From NCBI RefSeq assembly GCF_000264905.1, contig NW_006763147.1, positions 983,709 through 1,047,708 on the forward strand: a stretch of 64,000 nucleotides of DNA, given 5' to 3'. How positions within the stretch are numbered: the first letter of the stretch is position 1; each line of letters begins with the position of its first letter. Origin of the DNA: Stereum hirsutum FP-91666 SS1. Lineage: Eukaryota > Basidiomycota > Agaricomycetes > Russulales > Stereaceae. Both the position numbers and the translations under genes were made by a program. Positions 1 to 11,877 of the stretch are shown one piece after another. The notes beneath the pieces are model-generated. The model was not told the origin of the DNA, did no database searches, and saw nothing but the letters and a program-made list of their open reading frames with translations.

Positions 1-776
1 CGAATAGTCGGAGTCCGGGCGTACGCCTTGGACGTCCGCACACTCGTCCACTATTCCTTTGAAGACACCATCATGATCACGCGGATTGTCGCCCAATCGT
101 TGGCGTGACGCAGCCATATATTTGTCTCGCAAGTGCAAACACTTTCTGAATAGCTCGAAAAGGTGGTCAAATTCGGGCGTCATTTCGGGTGGCATAGCCA
201 GTGCTATGTGGCGAAATGAGTAGGGTGGCACACAAGAAGCATCAGTGTCATGAAAACGTATCGCTGGGGATGGGACATACGTGGTGCGGGATACCCTTGC
301 GCCTTCTCGTCATGATCCACTTCTGCGTCAACAAGGCGGACTTCGTCCTCTTCCATACCATCATGAGCAGCCGACAGGGACAAGCCTCCAACCGAAGAGG
401 CTATCTCAGCGTGCGCATCCGGACCGATGGTAGGTGAAACGGAGATGGGTCTGCCCGCTTCAGAGAGGGTTTGAGATGGCCTCCTGTGAGCCCAATACTT
501 CTCCTCAATCTTTCATGATAATAAAAAACAAAAGGCGAAGGAGGAGCAGTGGGCATTCAATTAGCAATGTTAGTGTCGTGGCGACTTTGAGGGTAGGCGT
601 ACGTGTCTCAACCCCTTTTCATCACTGTAACCGAAGAATCCATCGCGGGGCTCTGGAATATGAAGACCTGGCGAAGTTGGGTTGTGGCCCTCTGTGAAAG
701 ACGAGTCGACCACTGAATTTGCGTTCGGTTCCGTCTGCGAGCTGTCCTGGTGTTCCGCTGGCGAAGAGAGCGTCAT
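1..776 (-). CDS. AMD1: AMP deaminase, N-terminal part (cut by window start)
   Basis: This is the 5' part of an AMP deaminase, the enzyme that converts AMP to IMP plus ammonia in purine interconversion. The most 3' exon in the window (about 195 down to 1) encodes the conserved segment around RDKYMAASRQRLGDNPRDHD, which is diagnostic of the family just ahead of the catalytic barrel. An intron with a GTATGT donor and ACATAG acceptor lies near 196-272. A first exon (603-776) begins at ATG 774-776 and encodes a Ser/Pro-rich leader. It joins the next exon in phase 0 only if the acceptor lies near 500-515, because the CACAG acceptor at about 487 would create a stop. The catalytic metal-binding domain is outside the window. 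Identity is sure from the conserved block; the start and first splice are inferred. Confidence 0.85.
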
Positions 777-1652
777 TTCCTGGGATATCCGCGGTCTATT
801 GAGTACTTTTGTTGCCTGTGTGCAAGGTCAGGTCTGTTTTTGTGGGATATATCTCAGGCAAAGTTGATGGGGGGAAGCGTCAAAAAAAAAAGCTTGTATT
901 GAGAGATGTGGCACCTTGCGTGTGGCTATAATCCGAGGATCTGCGTCTTTCGCCGGCGGGAAAACTGAACCACGTGGTCATCGACCGCCAGAAACGCTTT
1001 GAAACGGCAACAAATTCGAACATTTCGAACCAGTATAGACCAGTATACGTTTGAACTCGAGCTTTTCTGTGTAACACAACGCTCGTATACTCTCTGAGGC
1101 CCAGGGATATTTCGCGAGCTTCTTTGTACACCTGGCTTTACAGAGGCACTCCGCTGGCAAACTCTCATGCTTGAGGAGGAATTACAGCGTTACAGCTCGT
1201 CATTCGCACGGTTTTGAATGAACGCATACCCTACGTTTCTTGGTTCCCATCAGCTCGCAATGGATGCTTGCCTTATATCTCCCATTTTCTCCCAGTAACC
1301 CTCGTTTGTCTTCATTTGTGCAACTCCACGCTTATGGAGCCAACTCAATTCTCGGCATTGCGAAAACTCACAGACGGTCCTCGGTGATCTCAGAAACGCA
1401 GTTGCTTCTCATAGTTGGCCAAACGCTACCACACTAGCGCATAGGTACACCTATTCCTTACCACGGAAGGGCTCAATAATGCATTCAAATGTCATGGCAC
1501 TCAAATTCACGATGCGGTGTTGTATGAGCGTCCTCCACCTATCGTTCTCAGACCATTTGCTTAGGAGAGGCATATAAGCCCGATTATTCCATGCCCTATG
1601 TGGCTCCTCTCGACCCGCTTCATCCAGGTAGACAGCCTCCCATAATCTCACT
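777..1652. other. Intergenic region between AMP deaminase and the secreted protein gene
   Basis: About 0.9 kb lies between two divergently transcribed genes and should hold both promoters. Short open frames on either strand show no family resemblance and no sensible splicing. Nothing else was recognised apart from the TATA element listed separately. Confidence 0.5.
1573..1578 (+). promoter_or_regulatory. TATA box of the secreted protein gene
   Basis: TATAAG sits 75-80 nt before the ATG at 1653, inside the sequence CATATAAGCC. This is the usual spacing for a TATA-driven fungal gene with a short leader. Confidence 0.5.
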
Positions 1653-2423
1653 ATGCTCCGTTATCTTGTCGCTGGTCTCGCCCTCACCTCTGTAGCCTTC
1701 GCCCAGAACAACACCAATGTCCAAATCAACGACATCGTCGATGCTCTCTCAGTGACGACCCACTCTATCCTTCCAGGGATCTGTATGTAGAATCATCTAC
1801 CCCAGCCTTCGAATCAAAACATGAACTGACCACCCACTTTATATCAATCTACACTAGTGGTCCAGATCGGCAACCACACCGCTAACACTGAGCTTACCGG
1901 TGGCTCCCTCGACGACCTGATCACCGCCTTCGACAACACCACAAGCGCACTGAATGCAACTGCTCCCAGCGCCGGTGACAACACCACGTCGCCCACCAAC
2001 GACGATATCAGCGTTAACTTCGCCGGTGTTCTCTCGTAAGTTCCGAAACTGTTATTTTATGTTCTATATGAGCTCATATACTGCTCCACCACACAGTAAC
2101 ACGGCCTCTACGCTCTCCGTCATCACCAGCGACATCGTGTCCAACTTCTCGGCCTACACCGCTGCGCTCGACGATTCCATCTCTGCCACGACCCTGCAGC
2201 TCAACGAGACTTTGCCCAACAGCCTGGGGCTCGTTCACGATCTGTACGTTTATCCGTGGTCCGAAAATCCTGTCCATCACACAAACTGATCCCTCCTCTT
2301 CGTTTCTGTCACAGTATGATCGACGCGAGACAGTTCTTCGGCAAGCAGAACATGTCGCAGACCCTCGTCGCCTTGGGTTTCCCACCCACCGCTTCTTCTC
2401 CTCAACCCGAGCCTCCTCAGTAG
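1653..2423 (+). CDS. Small secreted protein, HsbA-like
   Basis: Four exons (1653-1782, 1858-2035, 2097-2243, 2315-2423) join in frame to 187 residues. The first 17 residues (MLRYLVAGLALTSVAFA) form a clear signal peptide ending at an Ala-x-Ala site. The mature part is helical, rich in Asn, Thr, Ser and Ala, has no cysteine, and carries several N-glycosylation sequons such as NHT, NTT, NAT, NFS and NET. The pattern of regularly spaced hydrophobic residues around a predicted four-helix core, and the length, resemble the fungal hydrophobic surface-binding protein A / cell wall galactomannoprotein group. That assignment is by overall pattern only and is tentative. A TATA box precedes the gene. 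The secreted nature is well supported; the function is not known. Confidence 0.75.
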
Positions 2424-3276
2424 ACTCCTCGCCTTTCCGCTTCATCTCTGGTACAACCAGGCGTCGGAAAGAGTCATTAATTATTGCAGGTCAGTTTGAA
2501 TGGGAGGATTGGTCGTTGATGGATAAGTAGGCAGTCAAGGGCTTGTTCATCATGTTTGCGAGGTCTTTGTCGAGTATTCTTTTTTGTCAGAAAATTCATA
2601 TTTTTATCTCTTTGTGGCTTCGTTGGCTACTTGAAAACTCTGCCGATCTTGACCAATTAAGTACACCTGTCTAGAACGGAGCGACGACTCATTGACTAGA
2701 AGTCGTACGATTTATGTACTGGGGATGGATCGCGAGCGTTATGTGGTATTGATTTGCAGAATGTGGATATCGCTGGCGGCACTCTGGCAAGAGATCAAGC
2801 GGCCCGTGAGATGAGACAGAAAGTAGATATCTGCGAGACCCAAGAACGCCACGAGTCGCCCAATGCATGGGCCGATGTAACCAAGGTGTGTACAAGCAGA
2901 TGCCAGACGGTGTCAATGGCGAGGTCGGTGAAAGCGCACGGGCCACAGCAATCACGCTAAGCGACGCCACCTGAAGAACACGAAGTGCGCTTGATCAGTG
3001 AGCGACCTCAAGACAAGCCTGTCATAAAGTCGTAGACGGGCGTTGTTCAATAGCGCAACACTGGGCTCATCAACAATACATGCATGAACCCCATACCGTG
3101 TCAATAGAAAGCGCATAAAGAACCACCCATGGCGAGTGAAGTTTTCAGGCATGGCATAAGCATACAGAAATGAGAGCGAATTCAAACAATGATGGCATGC
3201 TATCAAACCTCCTCGACCCTCCTCGACCCGCACCCCGAGACCGATATCGAGAAAACACCCAAGAGAAGGAAGGTGT
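2424..3276. other. Intergenic region between convergent genes
   Basis: This 0.85-kb stretch lies between the 3' ends of the secreted protein gene and RPL17, so it should contain two 3' untranslated regions. No coding frame with family support and no repeat was seen. Confidence 0.5.
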
Positions 3277-4216
3277 TTAAACGCGAGCGGCCTCGATACG
3301 CCTCCTGGCGACCTGTCGCCTGTTAAGGCCGGTGAGCGATGGAACGGCATCCTTGTCCTTCGGGCGCTCGACCTGCTCCTCTCCTGAGCTGAGGATGACT
3401 TCGACGTGGCAAGGGTGGCCCTGGTAGGGGTTGATACGACCGTGGGCACGGTATGTACGGCGGCGGGTTTTCTGCGAAGATCAAATATGGAGGTGGGCAA
3501 ATTGACATGGGAGAGGGCAGAAGATGAAGGGACAGATTTAAAGAAGGGACGTACGGGAGCCTGTTGCACAACAATGTTCTTGATAAGGAGCTCCTCAACA
3601 TCGATGCTCTTGGCGTCCGCATTCGACTCTGCGTTCTTCAAAAGACGGGTGATGAATCGGACGGACTTCTCAGGCCAGCGACCTAACGATACAGCAAAGC
3701 AACCGCTTAAGCACGCCTGTGCTGAGTCTACAGACACTGAACGGACGCACCCTGAGTAGTCTTAAACTGTTTGGCCTGGCTAGCACGACCGACACCACCG
3801 TTGAACCGCCTGAAGGGAATGACCTGCTTGTGTTCGGTAACGTTGGACAGGTAGGAGTAGGCCTTGGCCAACTTAAGACCTGCGTTCGTTCAATGGCCCA
3901 TACGGAAACACAAGTCAGTCCTCGTATTCGCTACAGCACAACTTGAACAAGACGCACCAGTCAGAGCAGCCGCAACCTCCCGCATGTTTTTAAAGTGGGT
4001 GCGCAGGTACTCGCCGCGAGCGCGGGAGGCTATTCAACCAGCACCACACCGTCAGTCAGTCATCTATTCGTCCTATTTCCATCTGACATAGTTTCTGCAT
4101 GGTTTTGAACGCACTTTTTTCGGGGTTGGAGGCAAGAGCGGCGGCGGCGTAGCGAACTGGACATGGAAAGGTGAGTGGGACATAATGAAGGCATGAAATG
4201 GCATGGACGCACCCAT
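3277..4216 (-). CDS. RPL17: 60S ribosomal protein L17 (uL22)
   Basis: Six exons join to 189 residues, the usual length of eukaryotic L17/uL22, which lines the peptide exit tunnel of the large subunit. Family blocks are plain: [18 protein letters not shown] in exon 4, then [20 protein letters not shown], then [20 protein letters not shown] in the last exon, followed by a basic tail. Exons are 4213-4216, 4115-4156, 3958-4029, 3751-3879, 3555-3682 and 3277-3471, and all phases fit. The first coding exon holds only ATGG. Four of the five donors read GTGCGT and the fifth GTACGT. Introns near the 5' end of ribosomal protein genes are common in fungi and can affect expression. No snoRNA was identified in them. 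Confidence 0.97.
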
Positions 4217-5284
4217 CTTGAAAGTCTTGAGGCTTGTCGATACCGGTGGCGGCGTACAGTCAAAGTGTTGAGCGTGCCGGCCGGGTGGCTTGAACCTAAT
4301 CTGGAGCAACTGTGTAGCTGATCCGGCAATTGCCGACACGCATCCGCGACCTCTTTGCAACTGGTTTCTTCCTTACTCGCCGAGTCGCTTGACATGGCAA
4401 ATCTTCTCTATGAGATCTCCCCAGCTTTGATGATGCTTGACGCTCTAGTATTTTCGTAGAATTTTAGCACTCTTAAACAATGCCTGGCCATCCTTGACTT
4501 TCGGCATCGACTTTCGGCATCACGCATCGACCTTGGCGACTTCAGAAGGCTTCACTCAATCCTGAATGCATTTTTGTTCCTCTTTTCCACTCGGACGTGA
4601 TCCTGTCTCTAGTGGCCGGTGCTCCTGACTCGAGGTTTGTGAATGGACTCACTCTTAGACAACACATTCGACAAGTGTAGCGAGCCTCCATCTGGGATCA
4701 ATCCGTGCCTTGTTCTCTTGCAGATTATGCCACCTTGGTCGGGTTGCTTCAGAGTTCCTGGACGACTTGCATGACCTGGACGATCAAGTGTACAAGTAGT
4801 AGAGGATGGATTTTGATAGGCCGCGACGACGATTGACCTTTGCATAACATCTTTCTTTCCTCGTCTATACCACCATCGATATCTGCTTCCTCAAAATGTT
4901 GCATGTACCTACCGATCTTCCATCAGTTATTGAACCATCCACGCATCGATATTTCCTCCATGTGCATGTTGTTGATAAATAATATGTTTTGTTTTCGTCT
5001 TCCATTCCTTGCATGTTGCGAACGGTCAAACGGACCATGAAATTACAAGCAGTAAGTACCGCAAGATGGACATCAGTGTAAGTGTGCTCGATCACCAGTG
5101 CTCTTATGTACGTCTTTAAGGATCGGCGCGTATCAGGAGCTTGGGCCTGTTCCGTTCGACTCGGGCGTCTGAGCTCACGCGTCTCTGTCTCTTCCGCATA
5201 CCCACAACTAGGGTATTCGACGAAACCATACAGCTTAGTGCCGATACTCATCGTTATTCCGAACAGAATACGAGATCAGATCCG
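4217..5284. other. Divergent promoter region, RPL17 and AVO3
   Basis: About 1.1 kb separates the start of RPL17 from the chosen start of the Rictor homologue. It should hold both promoters and leaders. The frame upstream of AVO3 stays open back to 5141, so part of this region could be coding if that gene starts earlier. Nothing else was recognised. Confidence 0.45.
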
Positions 5285-8200
5285 ATGTCAGGGTCACTCA
5301 TGACAGAGCGCTCGGTGTACAGCTACGACTCGTTTGACTCCAATGCCAACCTCAGCACCGTCAACGGTTCCACGAGCACCCTTGTGAACGCAGGCGCCGG
5401 CGACATGAACAAGATGTTCGACTTCTCAGAGCTCGAGGGCAAGGACGTCGCGACTCAGGTGCGTTAGCGTTCTTGGCCCCTGATCGAGCCAATGCTGCTG
5501 GAGCTGTCTTCGTCCGAGTATAAGGCTGATTTGACTTGCGGTGATGTGTGTAGCTGTCTATTCTGAATACCATGATGGGGACAGCAAAACGGACAAAAGA
5601 GGGTGCTGAAGCCGTGCTCAACGACCGCTCGAACGACAAGTTGACGGTGAGTGACTTCACTATTATGCCTGGGCTTGACTGAGTCGGGTGTGGCACTACA
5701 GGAAGGGTTCAGGTCGAGCGTTGAAGCGGAACTGAGAACGGCACAGAGCAGGATGCAGATGATCTCACAGAAGGTCGAGCAGCGTAAGTATGGCCCTGTC
5801 AGTCGATTGTCGTGCATGTGTTGACCTGAAACTTGGTGGCGTGGCAAGTACGGAGGACTGCCGACGATAGAGGTGCGTAGTGACATATCCTCCTGGTCTC
5901 CTCAATTCACCAATAGACATTGTTGCAGACGACTTCCAGACTGCCATTCAACAAGCGTCCGTCTACGTCAAAACCCTGTCATCCGCCGGACGATCCGTCA
6001 TCTCTCCAACCACATCACCCACTTCGTCCTCCCATGCCACTGCTGCTAACACTAGTGATGACGCGGACAAGATCAGGATAGGCGCCATGAAGAATTTGAT
6101 CACTATCCTACAACGGAATCTTCGTGTGCGGTACGAGTTAAATGTCGCCCAGGTCGTACAAGCGTATGTTTATCCTCTTCATGAGCGAACGTGTCTCTTT
6201 TGACTTTACTATAGTGTTCTACCAGCATTTTCGGATCGGTGCTCTGAACTTTGTCGCGCGATGGCGTACCGGCTTTTGAGGCATACGATCGTGGACATGG
6301 ATTCCGTGAAACGACTCCGAGAACAGCCACTCGACTGGTATATCGTTAAGTAAGCCTCGTATTCACGTTTCAAAGTGCCGGTTCATCCATTTAATATGAA
6401 TCGCCAGATCGTTAACCCTGGACAACAAGCACACGGTCGAAAAGGAACAGGTCATAAAATTCATTCGTGCCGTTGTCGAGATCGGATCCCAACGAAGTGG
6501 GCCACACACCGCCCCGTGTTCAGGGAACGTACCCCTCTCAGAACCTGTTATGCGTGCTTTCAACGCTGTCGCGGAACAGCCTGACGATCCTTTCAAGTCA
6601 ATATGCGTGCAGACTCTTGCGGAAATCCGTAAGCTCTTCTCTGTCTTGCTCTTCCTGAGCCTACTCGCTCTGGCTTGAGTGCCGAGTGACGAATGGAAAG
6701 CTGATATTTGTTGTACGTGTGTAGTTTTGATTGATATCGAGCTGGTGGCGAAGACGGGTGGTATACGAGTGCTATTGAACGTGCTCGCTGAGGGACCGCT
6801 TGAACTTGCACCACTTCTAACCCCTGTATTCCTGTACATCGCGGATTCACCACGCACGAGGGCATATCTACATGCTGGGATCGATCTTGAGGCAAGTGTA
6901 GAGGACTAGCTATCCGATTCGAGTTGGACGAGGACTGACATGGTCTGGAATATATCACAGATTGCATTCTCTGGTATCACGGACGCGTACGGGAAGGATT
7001 CGGACCATCTAGAGAGGATGAAGAGTGTCTCTCGGATGGTAACCAGCATGTTGCGGAATTGGAGCGGTGAGTATATCAAACTCGAACGTCCTCACAAGTT
7101 GTACCTTGTGCTTAAACCTCTATCGTTCATAGGACTGATGTACTTCTGCATGGACAACATGCGGGCTATACGAGCTCTGATCGACACCCTTCGAATACCT
7201 TCACTGGAGTCCCGAGTACGTCTTACCTCTATCTACAGCCTCGCACTCGTCCATACGGATGTGAAAGTACTAAATGACACACGTCGTGAAGGAAGTTGTC
7301 CTGGATATGTTCTTCGATCTCTTAAATATCAAGACGCCGGAATGGTATCAAACATTCATCAACGGGAAGCGGTTAACAAGTGAGCCTTTTACCCTTATTT
7401 TTTGTTTTGCATCACGTCGACCTTATCAACTGTCTGACAGTGTACCGCAAATCGCGAAACAGCCACGAACATGTGAAAGCTCCTGACCCTGCACAACAAA
7501 CCTCAGAGCCACTGAAGCTCACAGACCAATATATCGCGCTGTTGATATTAGTGTTCACGCAGGCTGGTTTGTTGGACGTGAGAATCCTAGCTCTGTGCCC
7601 TTATCTTTCCAGGAAAGCTTTGCATTTTAAGGTTTACTGATGTTTTTGTCTGCTCTGTTCGGTATAGGCCTTGACGTCGATGTTTCAAGAAACGACAACG
7701 GGTTCCAACTTGTCGAGGAAAGCAACGTTACTCATGGCTGAAGTCCTCCAACTCGCGAATAAAGTCTTGCCTCTATCAATAGCCGCAAAAGTCCAGGTAT
7801 GTGACCAGTCCGTTCAAATACGTGGGGAATCCAGTGTAACGCTGATGTATAGCTCATTCCAGAAGTCTTCAATCTCGCCTCCGACTACGATCACGGTGAA
7901 CACCGTATAGTGGGGACCTCAGCCTTGTCGTCCATTGACAGTTTCAACAGGAATCGTGCGAGGTTGCAACCTAATGCGGGGTCGGTGGTAGGGCGACCGA
8001 GGTGAGCACACATGTCATTCGTTTTTGCCTTTATGGTGGGACACGGCCCTAATGTGATACCTGGGCGATGGGCCATTTGTGTGGGATATGGTGCGGTGAC
8101 GGTTCTGTAGGGCGAATTCCGTGGAGGACGTGTTGAGGCGGAATCGACAGGTGGAGCAGGTTAGGATTAGAGTGGGGCTACAGATGGATGACAAGACGTT

Positions 8201-10996
8201 TTCTGCGTCGTTGGTTGAAAGTCAAGTGCGTATATATATATGGCTCGCAAGTCTGTTCCCGGTTCTCATACACCGTCACAGGTCATGCTCACGAAAGATC
8301 ACAACAAATGGAATTTCGAGATGCTGCAAGAACTCATCGAGGGCCCTCTTCTCAATCCGAAGAGGATGGAGGAAGCGGTGAAGGTGTCGCGGTTCATAAG
8401 ACGGCTGATGTCGTTTTATCATCCGTTCAACCATCGGTTCTCTGATATGGAGAGGAATAAGGTGAGCTTATCCTTTGCTTCGACGCGCTGCATTTGGAAG
8501 AGCCAAGTGGATGGGATGTTGATGGCTTCGGGCTCGGTTTTCTAGGCAAATCAACGATGGGTACGGCTGGGCTGTGCGCTGTTGACTACGCTCATGGCGA
8601 GTGCGGATGGACTCCGTTATCTGTCCTCGGAAGACGATTTCCTGAAACAAATCGTGAGAGGGTTCGCGCAGCTTGATCCTGTGAGTCCTTTTCTTCTCTG
8701 GTCATGGTTCTCTCAAATATGGCACTAACCTCAATGCACAAACAGTTCAATGGCACACCAGAGTCAGACCCTATCTTCTCGAAGAAACGGGTAGCGGATA
8801 CCTTGACATACGGGTATCTTGAGATGCTTGGGACGCTCAGCAAACATAAGGAGGGGATCGAGTCAGTCGTTTCCTGGTCTCATAGTCCACGCACCGGTGC
8901 TGACTTGTGGCATACTATAGGCTAATGGAAAAGTTCAAGGTCTTCACTGCGTTCTATCACTTGAGCGAACTACGAAGTCGAGAGGACCTTATCAAGGGAA
9001 TTATCGAAAATATCGACTATAGCATGTATGTGTCGTCCTCGCTTCATGTTTCCCTGTCCTGGCTAAAGACTACTTTCAGTGATGGGCATCCTCGAATCGT
9101 CCTGTCCAAGGCTCTGACATCCAGCTACAAGGTCTGTCGACCCCGCCACTGAATCCATTGCGTCCCCTTGCTAACTAGATGGCCCATAGCACATCCGACT
9201 ATACGCCACCAACCACCTCGGCGTTATGATTCGCAACAGCCCGACCGCTAACGCCTGGACACTCCGACTTTTACTGACTCAATTATACGACCCCGCTATG
9301 GAGGTCTGCGAGACGGCGGCTCATTTCTTGGAAGAGGCGTGCGAGTCCATGGACATCCTGCAGCTGGTCGTCGTAATGCAGCCCACGCTGGACCACCTGG
9401 GTGAGATTGGACACGGGCTTCTTCTAAAGTAAGCGTATCTGCTGTTCCGTCAAACACGGTTAAGACGAGTCGATTGCTGATGTGGTCTTGTATATAGGTT
9501 CATGTCGACGCCTATGGGTTTCCGGTATCTTTTCGATGCTGGGTATATCGACAGAGAGATGGATATGTGGTTTCATGTAAGCTTCGTTTCGCTCTTTTTT
9601 GCGAACGAAGTCGTTACTGAAGCGCCAGGATCGCAGGAACGCAACATCCACTACGTCGTCCAAATCGAGGTCTTCCTCGCTAGGTCATTCAATTTCATAC
9701 CCACGGACGACGAAGACCTGTTGTACGCCTTACCTCGCCTTCTCCTCCTTGTAATGCTCTTCCTGATACACCGAATGTCTCATGTAGTGCCTTTGATGGC
9801 GTCGTTCCACCTCATTTCTATGGCGAGATGGCCAAGACCGAGCTTGGCTGCCAAGTCTTGCAGGAGAAGGGTCACTTTGCGGACTTCGCGCATTTCATAA
9901 GGCAACACGGTCTAGAGAATGAGGACCCGGAGGTGATACTGAAGTTGAAGAGTATCATGTGGACGGTGGTAAGTTTTAGTCTCTCTGGACTGCATCCTTC
10001 ATCGATGTATCTGATGAATACCATTTTAGGGCAATATTGGGTCGACTGAGCGAGGATTGCCATTCTTGGAGGAAGAGGAGATCATCCCTACGATCTTGGA
10101 CATCGCGGAGCAATCGCTCGTGATGTCCGTCCGAGGGCAAGTTATATTTATCTTCTTAGACGGTCTTCCTTCAAGCTTATTCGACATTGTCCTCCAGAAC
10201 ATGCTTCTTCGTTCTTGGTTTGATATCGTCAACGCCACAGGGTGCAGAGATCCTGGATGATTATCGTTGGGAGGCAACGCTTTCATGTCTTGGCCTTCCT
10301 ACTGGTCTTTGTATACCAGTGAACATCGATAAATTTATCTCAGTACGTCAATGTCTACTGGTGAGTTGCTACCTGCTGAACGGCCTGCACAGATACCGCC
10401 CTGGGGACCTGCATCGTCAGGTGATGAATACCATCCACTTACGCCACCGACATCAGAGGCCGAGCAAGAGGTCCTGACTGCCATTTCGAACTTGTCGAAT
10501 ACCGTTATAGCAAATACCGCTTCACGGACGCTGGCTAAGTAAGACCATCCCATGTTTTTCTCGGCAATCCGGTTGAGCATTGATGGTGAACTTTCCGTAC
10601 AGGCTGAAAACACGACCTGAATACCGCCCGCTGTTCACTTCCGTTTCCATGTTCTATCGTGCCCTCGACATGATCTCCACCTCCCGTTATCGTCTCCCCG
10701 TTCGCCGCTTCATCATCGACCTCTTTGACGTCCCACTAGATCCACAAGTCGTACAGCAGCTAGTGGAATACTCCAGGACACTTAAGGCCGTTCCTTCGAA
10801 GAGTCCAAAGCGAGCACCGAACAGTCGGGTGGTCAGCGTCCTGTTCCCGCCACCTAGACACAATGAGTCTGAGAGTGACGAAGAGGATGAGATGCCCAAG
10901 GCTCAGGTACAGAGACCGAAAGGGAAGGATGACGCCCCGGTGATCAGCTTGAGGCCTGCGATCCAAATAGTGGGATTCGGCGATGATTCAGATTGA
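5285..10996 (+). CDS. AVO3: Rictor/AVO3/Ste20 homologue, TORC2 subunit
   Basis: A large gene with more than 20 short introns encodes the scaffold subunit of TOR complex 2, which acts in membrane, actin and AGC-kinase signalling. The N-terminal part (about 5285-5960) is Ser-rich and then helical, and may hold an HR1-like coiled coil. RICTOR N-terminal repeats follow, with the conserved stretch around IELVAKTGGIRVLLNVLAEG at about 6730-6800. A middle domain spans roughly 7300-9100, then a segment around LGVMIRNSPTANAW at about 9220. The RICTOR V-type region includes LKSIMWTVGNIGST and EQSLVMSVRGTCFFVLGLIS (9940-10230). The C-terminus is acidic and ends with TGA at 10994. Length is about 1,350-1,400 residues. 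ATG 5285 is the likely start, but the frame is open upstream to 5141. Family assignment is strong; individual splice sites are only partly checked. Confidence 0.9.
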
Positions 10997-11877
10997 GAGT
11001 TGCAAGGTAGGTGCTGGTGGGTGTTGGAGCTTGGACGTGATCACAATGATATTTGGAGGAGACACTGCACGACTTTTGCTTCTGGATTCAGAACGGACGG
11101 GGCCTTACGGTCTGTATGCTTAGTATTTGTTTTTTCTGCTCGCTTTCACTGTATATCTATGCAAATATCGGACATTGAAGATACCAATCTTACATCACCG
11201 AAGTCGATGTCCGTTTCTCAAGGTCCTGCGCCCTCAACGAAAGGCACATTCGCTTCAACGTGTTGGTTGTATGTGCGCGGCATCAGATACGGGAGCTTCG
11301 CTCCGACTGTCGGCACATGTCCATTTGACCTTGCCTCCGTTGCCCGACACATTCACAAATATTTTTATACTGATATTGGGTGACCTCTCTTGCGCACGGG
11401 CTCGTCAGCGGTTTGTTAGGTGAGTGTATCCGAATCGTTCTTCATCGAATGTCTCCAGTGTCTTTTCCTTGTATCTGACCATTTTGCAATGGAATCACAG
11501 AACTTATGTATGTATCTGAACAATCTGGCTTCCATCGTGGTCCTGCAGCGTGGGCTCTAGAACCTGACTGGAAGACATTCCCTCGAGGCTTTGGACGCCC
11601 TTGAACGGTTACTGAAAAAGCGTCGACCCCCTTGTTTTAGTAATCGCCTTCATCCGCCACCGCCGATGGTTGTGTTTCGAAAGCGCATCTGCCCGACCCC
11701 TTATCCCAACCGGTAACACCGATGCAGGCTGGCTGGTTGGTTATCTTGCCGTTTCGCAGTTGTGAACGCAGATCCAAGCGTATTGGACCATTATATAAAG
11801 TCCAAGAGTCATGCTCAGCTTTCGAACTTCCCTCAAGAATCACCCCACTGTTCATCTATACTTCGCCTTGGTCGAAT
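10997..11877. other. Intergenic region between AVO3 and the SDR gene
   Basis: This 0.88-kb gap holds the 3' end region of the Rictor gene and the promoter of the downstream reductase. Short open frames show no recognisable family and use no coherent splicing. A TATA box near 11792 is listed separately. Confidence 0.45.
11792..11799 (+). promoter_or_regulatory. TATA box of the SDR reductase gene
   Basis: TATATAAA begins 86 nt before the ATG at 11878. This is a strong match to the TATA consensus at a normal distance for a regulated fungal gene. Confidence 0.6.

Noticed and set aside
2952..3737. Single 261-residue minus-strand frame
   Set aside because: It reads through RPL17 introns; only part of it is in the right frame. 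The spliced RPL17 model explains all the conserved residues.
4029..4114. Possible intronic snoRNA in RPL17
   Set aside because: A GATGA-like and CTGA-like motif pair is present, but spacing and terminal stem do not fit a box C/D RNA.
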